A DNA stretch of 64,000 nucleotides, from NCBI GenBank assembly GCA_964535195.1, contig CAZHSI010000005.1:19379-83378 (forward strand). Reading direction: 5' to 3'. The notes beneath the pieces are model-generated. The model made no database searches. It saw nothing but the letters and a program-made list of their open reading frames with translations, and was not told the origin of the DNA. Positions 54,414 through 63,991 of this stretch are shown piece after piece; positions within the stretch are counted from its first letter, which is position 1; every line of letters starts with the position of its first letter. Origin of the DNA: UBA9339 sp964535195 (GTDB taxonomy: Bacteria > Pseudomonadota > Gammaproteobacteria > UBA9339). Made by a program: the position numbers and the translations under genes.

Positions 54414-54758
54414 ATGCTCACTGACGCCATTTCAAGATTAAGGATTTGTTTTGCCAACATACCCATGAAGGGTTTATTTTTTTGGGAAAGTTTACTCTTT
54501 CTTAAAGACACAGAATACCAAAATACCGTAGAAAAATCGTTTATTAAAGCTCTGCACTCTTTTCCAAAGGACGAACAAGATACCACTGAAACCTACCAAA
54601 AAATTCTCAAAGACCTGCAAATAGTAAGAGAAGGTATCAATAAAGACCCGCAAATAAGGGGTGAAGTAGAAAAAATTAGAGAGGCGTTAATCGCAGAAGC
54701 TGCTTATGCAACTATCATTAATACCATGAAGGAAAACTTAAGCAAACAGAAAAAATAG
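54414..54758 (+). CDS. Hypothetical protein, unrecognised
   Basis: 114 residues from the ATG at 54414, which has a good GGAG. Mostly charged helix (about 30-110: TYQKILKDLQIVREGINKD); no signal peptide or family seen. It comes 16 bases after zapD and 21 bases before another unknown gene, taking the place of yacG. The two unknowns may act together, but nothing in the sequence shows how. Confidence 0.6.
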   Translation: MLTDAISRLRICFANIPMKGLFFWESLLFLKDTEYQNTVEKSFIKALHSFPKDEQDTTETYQKILKDLQIVREGINKDPQIRGEVEKIREALIAEAAYATIINTMKENLSKQKK

Positions 54759-54779
54759 CTATTCGTAGAGAATTTATTT

Positions 54780-56159
54780 ATGGATACACAAGACACGACA
54801 CAGCGTGACCTACAAAATATAGCCAATCTAATGGGAATTATTGTCTTATTTTATAAAACCTATTATAGGTTACGAGAAATCGTGGTATATGCCTCTTCTA
54901 GAGAATCGTATCCACCGCTGCTATTTTTGCAAGCCATATGTGCTGGATTTGAAAGTCGTATGGGACAATTAGTACAAGAAGAACAAGCCGACCCCATATG
55001 CTTTAACAAAAAACATAATGTAGCACCACTTAGAGAAATACAACAGGAAATAGGGGAAGCTTTACTTGCGGTACCAATACATCGGGACCGTTTGGTTAGT
55101 GCTTTTAAAAATGCATTTAATTCACGTGTAGAACAAATAAACCGAGTTGCTTTACAGCAAAAAGAAAAAGACAACGAAGTGATTAAAAGCATATTGACAG
55201 GTGACGATATTCTTGCCGCATACTCAGGCACTACTGGTGACGAGAATCTTGGTGACTCGCCTTGGGGCTATGTTGCACAACTGGGAGTGTTAAACCGAAA
55301 GTTAATGAGCTTTGGTACCATAGCAAAATATACGAATTATTTCGACGGCAGTCTTAATCTTATCATCGCGACAACATCAGCCACCGTCAGCGTTCTTTTT
55401 GTTGAACTCGATGACTTAGGACGATTTATAGGAGGAGAACTAGCGCTACTAACCAAAAGACTACTATATCCATCTCTTACCAAAAAATTAGCCGAAAAAA
55501 TAGCACCTGGTTTACTAATGTTAATGTACGCTTATGAATTAATAACTTATTCCATCTACGAATATTCGACATTATTTTTTGATCATACCATTATTTATCC
55601 TATCTTTTCTGGACTTATGGTTGGCATGTGCGAATTATTAAAAGAAAAAAACCCGGCAGCTTTTGCTAGGGTTCAAACCGCGATAGGCATGGCAAACGTC
55701 GAGTTACAATTTGGTGACAAAAGTAAAACGGTTGAACAGCTTATTAAAGAATGTTTTAGTTATGCAAAAGAATATTATGAATGGTATGATCAAGAGCTAC
55801 TTGCTACAACCAGTGATACCGATAGAAAACGAGTCCAGGAAACTCTGGTACTCAAAAACTTTTTTTCCAGTGGTTATTATTTAGAATGTAATTATCGGCT
55901 TGTTTTATTTTTTCAAAAACATAACCACTTGAAAGCCTGTGTATCAGCTATTAGAAGCCTACCATTAGCACTTAGCTATTTAACCACAAACATTGCTTTT
56001 ACCATAGCTAAACTAGCAGCAGCACCCATAGCAGAACATAGCCTAGAGGTAAAAAATGAAGTAGTGGCTTATCTTACAAGACATGGATTTCTTGCTCGTT
56101 ATACTAAAGATGATAAGATAGCTGAAAAAAGCTTACTACTAGATGAACCCTCTCCCTAA
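54780..56159 (+). CDS. Hypothetical protein, 459 residues, unrecognised
   Basis: Helix-rich with scattered hydrophobic stretches (LNLIIATTSATVSVLFVEL near 200, LLMLMYAYELITYSIYEY near 260, and SLPLALSYLTTNIAFTIAKLA near 410) but no signal peptide and no motif I recognise. It overlaps the hyfB-like start by 17 bases, so transcription may continue into that operon. It could be an accessory gene inserted here or an effector-like protein; I cannot choose. Confidence 0.65.
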   Translation: MDTQDTTQRDLQNIANLMGIIVLFYKTYYRLREIVVYASSRESYPPLLFLQAICAGFESRMGQLVQEEQADPICFNKKHNVAPLREIQQEIGEALLAVPIHRDRLVSAFKNAFNSRVEQINRVALQQKEKDNEVIKSILTGDDILAAYSGTTGDENLGDSPWGYVAQLGVLNRKLMSFGTIAKYTNYFDGSLNLIIATTSATVSVLFVELDDLGRFIGGELALLTKRLLYPSLTKKLAEKIAPGLLMLMYAYELITYSIYEYSTLFFDHTIIYPIFSGLMVGMCELLKEKNPAAFARVQTAIGMANVELQFGDKSKTVEQLIKECFSYAKEYYEWYDQELLATTSDTDRKRVQETLVLKNFFSSGYYLECNYRLVLFFQKHNHLKACVSAIRSLPLALSYLTTNIAFTIAKLAAAPIAEHSLEVKNEVVAYLTRHGFLARYTKDDKIAEKSLLLDEPSP

Positions 56160-58158
56160 GAATATGATATTAATTTTATTATTTACTATCGTTAGCCTAA
56201 CTTCGAGTATACTAGCACTCATCCTATACCGTTTGCCACGCATCCAAACACTCTCCGTATTTATTCTCACTGGGCTTTCTGGTTTTCTCGCGACTTGTAC
56301 TGGCGCAACAGTTTTATTTTCATCACAACCCCTGAGTTACACCATTAATTCAACCCTACCTAGCTTAACTTGGCAATTAAACCTCAACCCATTATCAAGT
56401 TTTTTCCTCATCATTATTGGCATTATTGTTATCAGTATTTCTTGTTATGGCCCGGAATATGTTAGCAATGACCATGACAAGCAACCTACCTCAGCACTCA
56501 CTACGATGTACTTTTTTACTGGTTTATTTATTAGTAGTATGTATTTAGTCTTACTTGCAGCAGATGTCATAACATTTATGCTCGCTTGGGAATTAATGTC
56601 TATATCTAGTTACTTTTTGGTCATACATAATCATGAACAACACGCTAATCGTCAAGCAGCATTGATTTATCTACTAATGGCTCAAACCAGTGGCTTGCTG
56701 ATCTTGTTTGCTTTTGGCATTTTGATTAAAATTAGTGGTAGTTTTAGTTTTGCTCTTTGGCATAATATACTGCTGCCGCCGAACATGGCGCACTTGGCCT
56801 TTTTCCTTGCCTTTCTTGGTTTTGGTATGAAGGCGGGGGTAGTCCCTTTACACATTTGGCTACCTAAAGCACATCCTGTCGCTCCTTCCCATATTTCAGC
56901 CTTAATGTCAGGGGTGATGCTCAAAGTAGCTGTATATGGCCTAATAGGCTTTACCTTCAACTTATTACCTAATATCCAGTGGCAATGGGGAACAATTACA
57001 CTTTTTATTGGTACGATTTCAGCAATATTTGGGATACTTTATGCTTTAATGCAACATGACCTCAAAAAATTATTAGCATACTCCTCAGTAGAAAACATCG
57101 GCATAATCTTTAGTACATTAGGTTTGGCCTTAATTTTTATCAGCACTAAGCACACATTGCTAGCTACACTTAGCTTAATTGCAGCTCTTTATCATTGCCT
57201 TAATCACGCCATCTTTAAAAGCCTATTGTTTTTAGGCGCTGGGATAATTATTAAATATAGCCATGAGCATGATTTAGAGCACATGGGAGGATTAATAAAA
57301 AAAATGCCTCACACTGCCTGGTATTTTTTAATTGGCTGTATCAGTATTTCAGCGTTACCCCCGTTCAATGGCTTTATTTCTGAGTGGTTATTTCTGCAAA
57401 CTGCTATTCAAGCACCAATTTTAAAAAGTGAAATCATGCGCTCCCTAATTCCGGTAGCTGCTGCTATTATTGCTCTTACTAGTGCTTTAGCTGCTGCCTG
57501 TTTTGTCAAAGTTTATGGCGTAGCTTTCTTGGGTCAAGCACGTTCAGCGAACATGCAAAAAGCTTGTGATCCAAAACTAGGCGTGAAATTTGCTATGGGT
57601 TTTTTAGCACTGCTTTGTCTACTTTTTGGCGTTTTACCAAATTTTATAATTGTTGCCTTAAACAATATAACGCAACAATTAATTGGGGCTAAACTTATAT
57701 CTTCACAAAGCTTACTATGGTTAATTCCTCTGCACCCTAAAACATCTTCGTATAATGCCGTAGCAATTTGCTTTGGCATAATAATCACCTGTGCCATAGT
57801 TTATTTTTTATTGCGTTTTTATTATGGACAAACCAAAAGCCAAAAGATTCAACCTTGGGATTGTGGTTATGGTGGGATCAATCAAAAAATGCAGTATAGT
57901 GCCGCGGCGTTTGCCATGCCAATCCGACGAATATTTCACCATTTATTTTTACCTCAGGAAAAAATAGAAAAAAGTACTCAAGGTATAAACTATGGATTAC
58001 AAATTAAAGATTTAATCTTGCAATATATCTATGCACCACTGGAACAGTTAAGCACAAAACTCGTAAAAATCTTGGCTCGACTTCAAGGTGGTAACGTGAG
58101 AGTTTATTTAACCTATATATTTATAACTTTAATTTTATTATTATGGACCATAGCGTGA
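56143..58158 (+). CDS. hyfB: Hyf/complex-I-like antiporter subunit (HyfB/HycC type)
   Basis: Membrane subunit related to NuoL/M/N and Mrp antiporters. 671 residues with about 14-16 hydrophobic segments, the length of E. coli HyfB (672). Conserved features are the TM5 Glu region LLAADVITFMLAWELMSISSYFL, GFGMKAGVVPLHIWLPKAHP, and KKLLAYSSVENIGII, with the buried Lys/His needed for ion movement. First gene of a six-gene complex (HyfBCEFGI order). Start uncertain: the ATG at 56164 would avoid overlap. Confidence 0.92.
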   Translation: MNPLPKNMILILLFTIVSLTSSILALILYRLPRIQTLSVFILTGLSGFLATCTGATVLFSSQPLSYTINSTLPSLTWQLNLNPLSSFFLIIIGIIVISISCYGPEYVSNDHDKQPTSALTTMYFFTGLFISSMYLVLLAADVITFMLAWELMSISSYFLVIHNHEQHANRQAALIYLLMAQTSGLLILFAFGILIKISGSFSFALWHNILLPPNMAHLAFFLAFLGFGMKAGVVPLHIWLPKAHPVAPSHISALMSGVMLKVAVYGLIGFTFNLLPNIQWQWGTITLFIGTISAIFGILYALMQHDLKKLLAYSSVENIGIIFSTLGLALIFISTKHTLLATLSLIAALYHCLNHAIFKSLLFLGAGIIIKYSHEHDLEHMGGLIKKMPHTAWYFLIGCISISALPPFNGFISEWLFLQTAIQAPILKSEIMRSLIPVAAAIIALTSALAAACFVKVYGVAFLGQARSANMQKACDPKLGVKFAMGFLALLCLLFGVLPNFIIVALNNITQQLIGAKLISSQSLLWLIPLHPKTSSYNAVAICFGIIITCAIVYFLLRFYYGQTKSQKIQPWDCGYGGINQKMQYSAAAFAMPIRRIFHHLFLPQEKIEKSTQGINYGLQIKDLILQYIYAPLEQLSTKLVKILARLQGGNVRVYLTYIFITLILLLWTIA

Positions 58159-59096
58159 CTTGGCTAATTTCGATGACGCAAGCGCTACTATTTGTCGTGA
58201 GCGCACCGCTACTTGCGGGTATAACTAAATGGGTAAAGTGTCACCTACAAAACCGTACTGCCCCTTCAATTTTTCAACCTTATTTAAATTTAAACAAGCT
58301 CTTTCATAAAGAGACCTTAATCGCTACGACCACTTCAGCTTTATTTCGTATTATTCCTTATCTAATCTTTAGTATCACCGTTATAATTGCTACAATAGTT
58401 CCATTGTTTGTCATCAATACTACTGGTCATACCACAGCGGATGTTATTGTCATGATCGGGCTATTTTCCCTAATACGTTTCTTATTAGCACTTGCCGGCA
58501 TGGATACAGGCACTGCCTTTGGCGGCATGGGATCATCACGAGAAATGTTTATTTCAGCACTAGCAGAACCTGCAATTGCTATGATATTTTTTGCTATTGC
58601 CATGACTGCCGCTAGTACTAATCTTACTAATATCATTGAATATTTAACCTTACATAATCCATATCTAAGCCCCTCCTTGATTTTGGCAGCTTTTGGTTTC
58701 GCGCTAGTTGCTCTTGCTGAAACTGGCAGGATCCCTATCGATAATCCTACTACTCATCTTGAACTAACCATGATCCATGAGGCGATGATCTTAGAATATA
58801 GTGGCAAATATCTGGCTCTCCTGGAGTGGAGCTCACAAATTAAATTTATGTTGTACGCCACTTTACTAATTAATATATTTTTTCCCTGGGGAATTACGAC
58901 ACACTTTACCTGGACCGATCTTGGTTTAAGTATTGGTATGTTTATGGGTAAAATGGTAATTTTAATCATCGGGCTCGGTATTACCGAAACGAGTTTAGCA
59001 AAACTGCGGCTATTTCGTACACCTTACTTACTTAACCTAGCTTTTCTTTTTGGTTTACTTGCAGTTTTGATTCATATTATTATAGAGGTTGGTTAA
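58143..59096 (+). CDS. hyfC: Hyf/complex-I-like membrane subunit (HyfC/HycD, NuoH type)
   Basis: 317 residues, about eight membrane segments, matching NuoH-family HycD (307). SAPLLAGITKWVKCHLQNR, ALAGMDTGTAFGGMGSSREM and ALAETGRIPIDNPTTHLELT carry the family acidic and arginine residues at the membrane-arm interface. Overlaps the previous gene by 16 bases. Confidence 0.93.
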   Translation: MDHSVTWLISMTQALLFVVSAPLLAGITKWVKCHLQNRTAPSIFQPYLNLNKLFHKETLIATTTSALFRIIPYLIFSITVIIATIVPLFVINTTGHTTADVIVMIGLFSLIRFLLALAGMDTGTAFGGMGSSREMFISALAEPAIAMIFFAIAMTAASTNLTNIIEYLTLHNPYLSPSLILAAFGFALVALAETGRIPIDNPTTHLELTMIHEAMILEYSGKYLALLEWSSQIKFMLYATLLINIFFPWGITTHFTWTDLGLSIGMFMGKMVILIIGLGITETSLAKLRLFRTPYLLNLAFLFGLLAVLIHIIIEVG

Positions 59097-59735
59097 ATGG
59101 CCGCCATAGACACCCTAACATCAATTATTATAGTATTCATTTTACTTACTGCTTTTCTGTTTCTGATACAAAACCGGATTACTAGCATGATTAATACTTT
59201 TATGTGGCAAAGTATCTTGCTAGCAAGCGCAACTTTTTTAACCGCACTAAAAACTAATGAAACTGAACTCTATCTTTCAGCCACTTTAACGCTCATCTTA
59301 AAAACCATAGCGATCCCCTACTTATTGCGCCGCTTAATCGATAAATTGAACATCCGTCACAAGGTAACCACATTTAGACATCAGTTTTTACTGCTACTAG
59401 GTGCGACCCTTTTAGTATTGTTCTGTTACCATCTAGTTACCCCAGTAAATAACGTTGTGGCGGTAGCCATGGCTATTACACTCCTTGGCATGTTACTTCT
59501 CATTACTCACCATAAAGCGATATCACACATTATTGGTTTTATGTCCATGGAAAATGGTATTTTTCTTGCGGCGTTGCTTGCCACTCAAGGTATGCCCATG
59601 ACAGTTGAACTGGGGGTAGCTTTTGACGTTCTAATTGCTGCCGTTTTATTCGGCGTGTTCTTTTTCCAACTACGGCGTAACATCGACTCTCTAGATGTTG
59701 ATCGACTGAATTTGTTGCGTGAGGATGTTGAATGA
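59097..59735 (+). CDS. hyfE: Hydrogenase-4 component E-like subunit
   Basis: 212 residues, near the E. coli HyfE length (216). Membrane segments dominate, and the NuoK-like glutamate segment FMSMENGIFLAALLATQG is visible. It starts immediately after the previous stop. HyfE/NuoK subunits form part of the ion-translocating arm. Confidence 0.9.
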   Translation: MAAIDTLTSIIIVFILLTAFLFLIQNRITSMINTFMWQSILLASATFLTALKTNETELYLSATLTLILKTIAIPYLLRRLIDKLNIRHKVTTFRHQFLLLLGATLLVLFCYHLVTPVNNVVAVAMAITLLGMLLLITHHKAISHIIGFMSMENGIFLAALLATQGMPMTVELGVAFDVLIAAVLFGVFFFQLRRNIDSLDVDRLNLLREDVE

Positions 59736-61186
59736 TGGCTTTTTACGTTTTACTCTTATTACCTTTAGTTAGCACTATCGTGATGCTAGTAATCGGCGGC
59801 ACTAAAATGTCAGGATATTTTAATACTCTGACAACCAGCAGCAACTTTATTGCCTCGATTTTTGTTGCGTATCACTTTTCGCAATATGGCGCATTTACTG
59901 CCTTCAATCAGTATTTCTATATTGATGCTTTTAATCTATTAATAATTATTCTTACCACCTTTACTACCATGACCACTGCTTTTTTTTCCAAAACCTATAT
60001 GTGGCACAACGTAACAATTAATCTTATTACTCATAGACAATTAACGTTATATCATTGCATGTATCAATTATTCACTTTCAGCATACTATTAGCATTAACC
60101 GCTAATAACCTAGGTATATTGTGGGTAGCCATGGAGGGAGCAACCTTAGCTACTGTATTATTAGTAGGTATGTATCGTACGAAAGAAGCGATCGAAGCCG
60201 CTTGGAAGTATTTTATCTTATGTATTGTCGGTATTGCCTTGGCGCTATTTGGGACAGTTTTGGTTTATTTTTCCTCGGTTAAGGCACTGCCACAAATAGA
60301 CACCAGGATGTTATGGAACGTACTAGTACAGCACGCACACAATTTTGATCCGATTATTATAAAAATAGCGTTTATATTTATTATCGTTGGCTACGGCACC
60401 AAAATTGGTCTAGCCCCCCTCCACAACTGGCTACCAGATACCTATACCGAGAGCCCAGCCCCAGCAACCGTTTTACTATCAGGCTTATTATCGAATGTAT
60501 CACTTTATGCGCTTATCCGTTTTAAGATCTTAATTGATCACACACTTAACAACAACTTTACTGGTAATTTAATGATCGGTTTTGGTTTACTATCGGTGAT
60601 AGTTGGCGCCACTTTTTTACAACAGCAACGTAAAATGAAAAGGTTATTTAGTTATTCGTCAGTTGCACACATGGGGTCAATGGCTATTGCCTTTGGGATG
60701 GGAGGAAAAACTGCAACCTTCGTTGGATTGTTTTACATGCTAATGCACTCGCTAGCTAAATCCGCTACATTTATGATCGTTGGTAACGTAATTCAACAAA
60801 CTGGCACTCAGGTTTTAGAAAAAATTCGGGGCTTAATAAAGATCAACCCACTCCTGGGCTGGGAATTAATAATTGCTACGCTCGCTATTGCCGCCATCCC
60901 CCCATTTGGTATCTTTACGAGTGAACTCATCATAATGATTACTAGCGTATCCTTCTCCCCATTTTTAACTATCATATTAATCCTAGGTTCGATCTATGCA
61001 TTAGCAGGTTTACTACGTAATATTCAACCTACGGTATATGGCGAAGGAGTGGCAAGCTATGCACAAAAACCACTTTGTACTATACCTATCTTGCTACACT
61101 TAGGCATAGTTTTAATCTTAGGGCTTTATATACCACCAACGCTGCAGCAGTTATTGCAGCAAGCGACAGAACTAATAGTAAAATGA
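59732..61186 (+). CDS. hyfF: Hyf/complex-I-like antiporter subunit (HyfF type)
   Basis: 484 residues, second antiporter-like subunit. LGILWVAMEGATLATVLLVG (TM5 Glu), YGTKIGLAPLHNWLPDTYTE and KMKRLFSYSSVAHMGSMAIA carry the conserved Lys/His. Overlaps hyfE by four bases (ATGA). No HyfD is present, so there are two antiporter subunits instead of three. Confidence 0.92.
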   Translation: MMAFYVLLLLPLVSTIVMLVIGGTKMSGYFNTLTTSSNFIASIFVAYHFSQYGAFTAFNQYFYIDAFNLLIIILTTFTTMTTAFFSKTYMWHNVTINLITHRQLTLYHCMYQLFTFSILLALTANNLGILWVAMEGATLATVLLVGMYRTKEAIEAAWKYFILCIVGIALALFGTVLVYFSSVKALPQIDTRMLWNVLVQHAHNFDPIIIKIAFIFIIVGYGTKIGLAPLHNWLPDTYTESPAPATVLLSGLLSNVSLYALIRFKILIDHTLNNNFTGNLMIGFGLLSVIVGATFLQQQRKMKRLFSYSSVAHMGSMAIAFGMGGKTATFVGLFYMLMHSLAKSATFMIVGNVIQQTGTQVLEKIRGLIKINPLLGWELIIATLAIAAIPPFGIFTSELIIMITSVSFSPFLTIILILGSIYALAGLLRNIQPTVYGEGVASYAQKPLCTIPILLHLGIVLILGLYIPPTLQQLLQQATELIVK

Positions 61187-61235
61187 AATTTTATCCTGAG
61201 CACAAATTGATTTTTATAGGAAAGCTGTTGTGGCA

Positions 61236-61356
61236 CTCTGCGCACAAAATAGTTTTAGACGCGGTACTCTGTTTTTTTGCGACCGGGATTTACTGTTGCG
61301 TCAATGAGGATCGCAAAAAAATAGAAAAACAAGGTATAAATTTATTTTACGCGGAG
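61236..61356 (+). repeat. Palindromic interspersed element, copy 5
   Basis: Ends CTCTGCGCACAAAATAG and (other strand) CTCCGCGTAAAATAAATT; core CGGGATTTACTGTTGCGTCAATGAGG with the inner pair TTTTTTTGCGA / TCGCAAAAAAA. It lies inside the operon between hyfF and the large-subunit gene. Its right end contributes GCGGAG to the GGAGGAG ribosome binding site of the next gene. Confidence 0.85.
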
Positions 61357-61363
61357 GAGATTT

Positions 61364-62935
61364 ATGACTAGTAAAACCATCCATGATCCTTTGCTACAAC
61401 TCCTCGATATCAACGCTAGTGAATCATTACACGCAGGATACATATTAACCTTGCAACTAGATTATAACCTGTGGCACAAAGCTGCAATGTTTGCTGCCAA
61501 ACTAAACTATCGTTTGGCTACTCTCTGGGCTCAAGATTTAAATGAACATCTTGAGTTAAATGTAATTCTTGAACTACAAACGTCTTATCTATTGCTCCGA
61601 ACATTAATTGCTAACAACAATCCAACCATATCGTCGTTTACCCCCTACTTTCCAGGGGCCAATCGTCTAGAACGCCATACCCACGATATGTTCGGGATCG
61701 ATTTTCTTGATCATCCAGATAAACGTCGCTGGACTAAACATCAAGCATGGAACCAAACTCAGTTCCCATTACGTAAAAGTTTTTCTCTAACCACCTTACC
61801 TCCCACAATAACTCCTCCAGATAATAGCTATCCATTTTTACCTATCTCCGGTTCCGGCACTTGTGAAATTCCAGTTGGCCCAGTACATGCTGGCATTATT
61901 GAACCAGGACATTTCCGTTTTCATATTGCAGGCGAAGATATTATTAATCTAGAAGAACATTTGGGCTATACCCACAAAGGGATTGAAAAAACCGCCGAAG
62001 GACGTAACGTTAACGAATTAGCAAAACTAGCTGGAAGAATATCTGGCGATACCACAGTTGGACTTACCTGGGCTACTTGTAGCGCCTTAGAAAATGCCGC
62101 TAATCTAAAAATACCCCCACGGGCCTTACATTTACGCGCCATCATGTGCGAACGGGAACGGGTTGCTAATCACCTCGGTGATTTTGCAGGAGTTTGTAAC
62201 GATGTAGCTTTTACCTTTGCTTCTTATCAACTGATGCGTCTGAAAGAATTGTGGTTACGCCTAAATGGAGAGGTTTTTAATCACCGTTTAATGATGGATT
62301 GTGTTATTCCTGGTGGTGTAGCCTTTGATATCGATGACAAAGGTTGTCAAAAAATGCACAAACAGATTGTTAAATTTAGATTAGACCTCAACGAGTTACT
62401 GCCAATTTTTGAAGCAAGTTCTAGCTTGCACGACCGAATCAAAACCACCGGAATATTATCAATAGATCAAGCAAAATCGTTAGGAGTTTTAGGTTATGTC
62501 GGGCGTGCTAGTGGACAAAAATTAGACTTACGGTACGACCTAGCATACCACCCATATGACAAACTACATATTCGTGTGCCCACCTATAATCAAGGCGATG
62601 TATTAGCACGGCTACGAGTACGTTACCAAGAAGCGCTAGTGGCACTCAACCTCATCGAGCAATTACTCAATACTTTACCAAGCGGGAAAATTCATAACCC
62701 ATGGCTTCCCCTCAACAAAGCCGCCGAGAGCATTGGTTTTATCGAAAGCTGGCGCGGTGAAATTATAACTTTTGTTAAACTAGGTAACGACAATTTAGTT
62801 GAACGCTACTTTCCTCGCGATCCCAGTTGGTTTAGTTGGCCGGCGCTAGAACAATTAATACATGGCAATATCGTCCCTGACTTTCCAGTATGTAATAAAT
62901 CTATTAATGGTTCCTACTCAGGAGTTGATTTGTAA
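61364..62935 (+). CDS. hyfG: Hydrogenase-like large subunit fused to 30-kDa-type domain, lacking [NiFe] ligands (HyfG/Ehr type)
   Basis: 523 residues. Residues 1-140 resemble the NuoC/HycE N-terminal domain (RLERHTHDMFGIDFLDHPD); the rest resembles NuoD/HycE (HIAGEDIINLEEHLGYTHKGIEK). Catalytic group 4 hydrogenases have an RxCGxC motif here; this protein has RISGDT at 225-230, with Ser and Thr in place of the cysteines. The C-terminal CxxC is replaced by DFPVCNKSINGSYSGVDL, with a single Cys510. It therefore cannot hold a [NiFe] centre and matches the Ehr (energy-converting hydrogenase-related) group. Confidence 0.93.
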   Translation: MTSKTIHDPLLQLLDINASESLHAGYILTLQLDYNLWHKAAMFAAKLNYRLATLWAQDLNEHLELNVILELQTSYLLLRTLIANNNPTISSFTPYFPGANRLERHTHDMFGIDFLDHPDKRRWTKHQAWNQTQFPLRKSFSLTTLPPTITPPDNSYPFLPISGSGTCEIPVGPVHAGIIEPGHFRFHIAGEDIINLEEHLGYTHKGIEKTAEGRNVNELAKLAGRISGDTTVGLTWATCSALENAANLKIPPRALHLRAIMCERERVANHLGDFAGVCNDVAFTFASYQLMRLKELWLRLNGEVFNHRLMMDCVIPGGVAFDIDDKGCQKMHKQIVKFRLDLNELLPIFEASSSLHDRIKTTGILSIDQAKSLGVLGYVGRASGQKLDLRYDLAYHPYDKLHIRVPTYNQGDVLARLRVRYQEALVALNLIEQLLNTLPSGKIHNPWLPLNKAAESIGFIESWRGEIITFVKLGNDNLVERYFPRDPSWFSWPALEQLIHGNIVPDFPVCNKSINGSYSGVDL

Positions 62936-62937
62936 CT

Positions 62938-63450
62938 ATGTCTAAAATGCTACGTAAGATATTAAAAACAGGTATCATTACTGAACCTTACACTGCTATG
63001 AAAGATCCGCAACTAGAAAAAGTTGGTGATGCTTGCAAAAAAATCATTGATGCCAAATTCAATGGTAGCCTTGCCATTCGCCAGGTTGATGCTGGTTCAT
63101 GTAATGGTTGCGAACTAGAAATTCATGCCCTAAATAATTCATTTTATAATATTGAGCGGTTTAATGTTCACTTTGTTGCTTCACCGAGACACGCTGATTT
63201 ACTTTTAGTAACTGGCCCGGTATCACGTCATATGGAAAGTGCTTTAGTTGCCACTTATGAAGCCACGCCTAATCCCAAGTTGGTATTAGCTGTTGGCAAC
63301 TGTGGCGCACATGGTGGTGAATTTGGCTGTTCTTATGCAAGTTGCGGCGCCATTGCTAATGTAATCCCAGTTAATGGTATAATCAAAGGGTGTCCACCCA
63401 CCCCTTTAGCTTTACTCCACGGAATTTTGGAACTATTGCAACAAAAATAA
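62938..63450 (+). CDS. hyfI: Hydrogenase/complex-I-like small subunit (NuoB/HyfI type)
   Basis: 170 residues. The four N2-cluster cysteines are present: Cys55 and Cys58 in GSCNGCELE, Cys122 in VGNCGAHGG and Cys152 in KGCPPTP. Shorter than E. coli HycG (255), close to the minimal NuoB-type size. No ferredoxin-like subunit (HyfA/HyfH) follows, so the electron donor is unclear. Confidence 0.93.
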   Translation: MSKMLRKILKTGIITEPYTAMKDPQLEKVGDACKKIIDAKFNGSLAIRQVDAGSCNGCELEIHALNNSFYNIERFNVHFVASPRHADLLLVTGPVSRHMESALVATYEATPNPKLVLAVGNCGAHGGEFGCSYASCGAIANVIPVNGIIKGCPPTPLALLHGILELLQQK

Positions 63451-63478
63451 ATGTTTTTTAAATAACTACCGGGCACCA

Positions 63479-63680
63479 TTAACCAAGCGGCGACCCGTTT
63501 TTTCTAGTTAGCACACCTACTTGCTGTTGGATTAAGTTAAGCTCGTTAACTTTCTCCTGACAGATTCTTTTACCATCAAGCAAAGTTTCTATTAGAGTCC
63601 TTCCACAGCATATTTTGTCTTGATGAGTTCATCGATGATTGTAATAATCTAACCAACCATCTAGATCTTTTTGCAGCTCG
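63479..63680 (-). pseudogene. IS481-family transposase C-terminal relic
   Basis: On the minus strand the segment reads LQKDLDGWLDYYNHR, a TGA stop, then THQDKICCGRTLIETLLDG and KRICQEKVNELNLI. This is the C-terminal end of an IS481-type integrase-like transposase, whose usual form is YYNNERTHQGKMCCGRTP. The in-frame stop and missing upstream part mark it as decayed. The rest of the 63451-63991 gap holds no gene I can see. Confidence 0.82.
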
Positions 63681-63991
63681 TCAGGTTCTTGTTACAACCA
63701 TTCTCGCGAGAGCCAATACAGCATGGTAATTTGCGAGATTGGTAAGTTTTTGTTTGAGATCGCGCTTGTTATCTCAGGCAGACCCTTGTTAAGCATTAAG
63801 GAGGCACTCATTGTATTCAGAGTGCCTATATATTAACAAATTGCCTTTAGAAGGCTGGAGATTTTTAGTCGCAGGTACTTAGCCAGAACTAGTGACGTTT
63901 TAACTTTGCTTTGACAGGACAACATTTATTATATTTTAAAGTTTATTAATATTTATTATAATGTTACGAAAAAAAGTCTTAGGAGATTTTT

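Noticed and set aside
56143..63450. Functional [NiFe] hydrogenase-4 / formate hydrogenlyase
   Set aside because: The large subunit lacks the N-terminal CxxC and has only one Cys at the C-terminal site. No formate dehydrogenase, ferredoxin subunit or maturation gene is present.
63911..63962. Promoter with TTGACA and TATAAT before the last gene
   Set aside because: Both boxes exist but are about 40 bases apart, too far for one sigma-70 promoter; only the TATAAT is noted.
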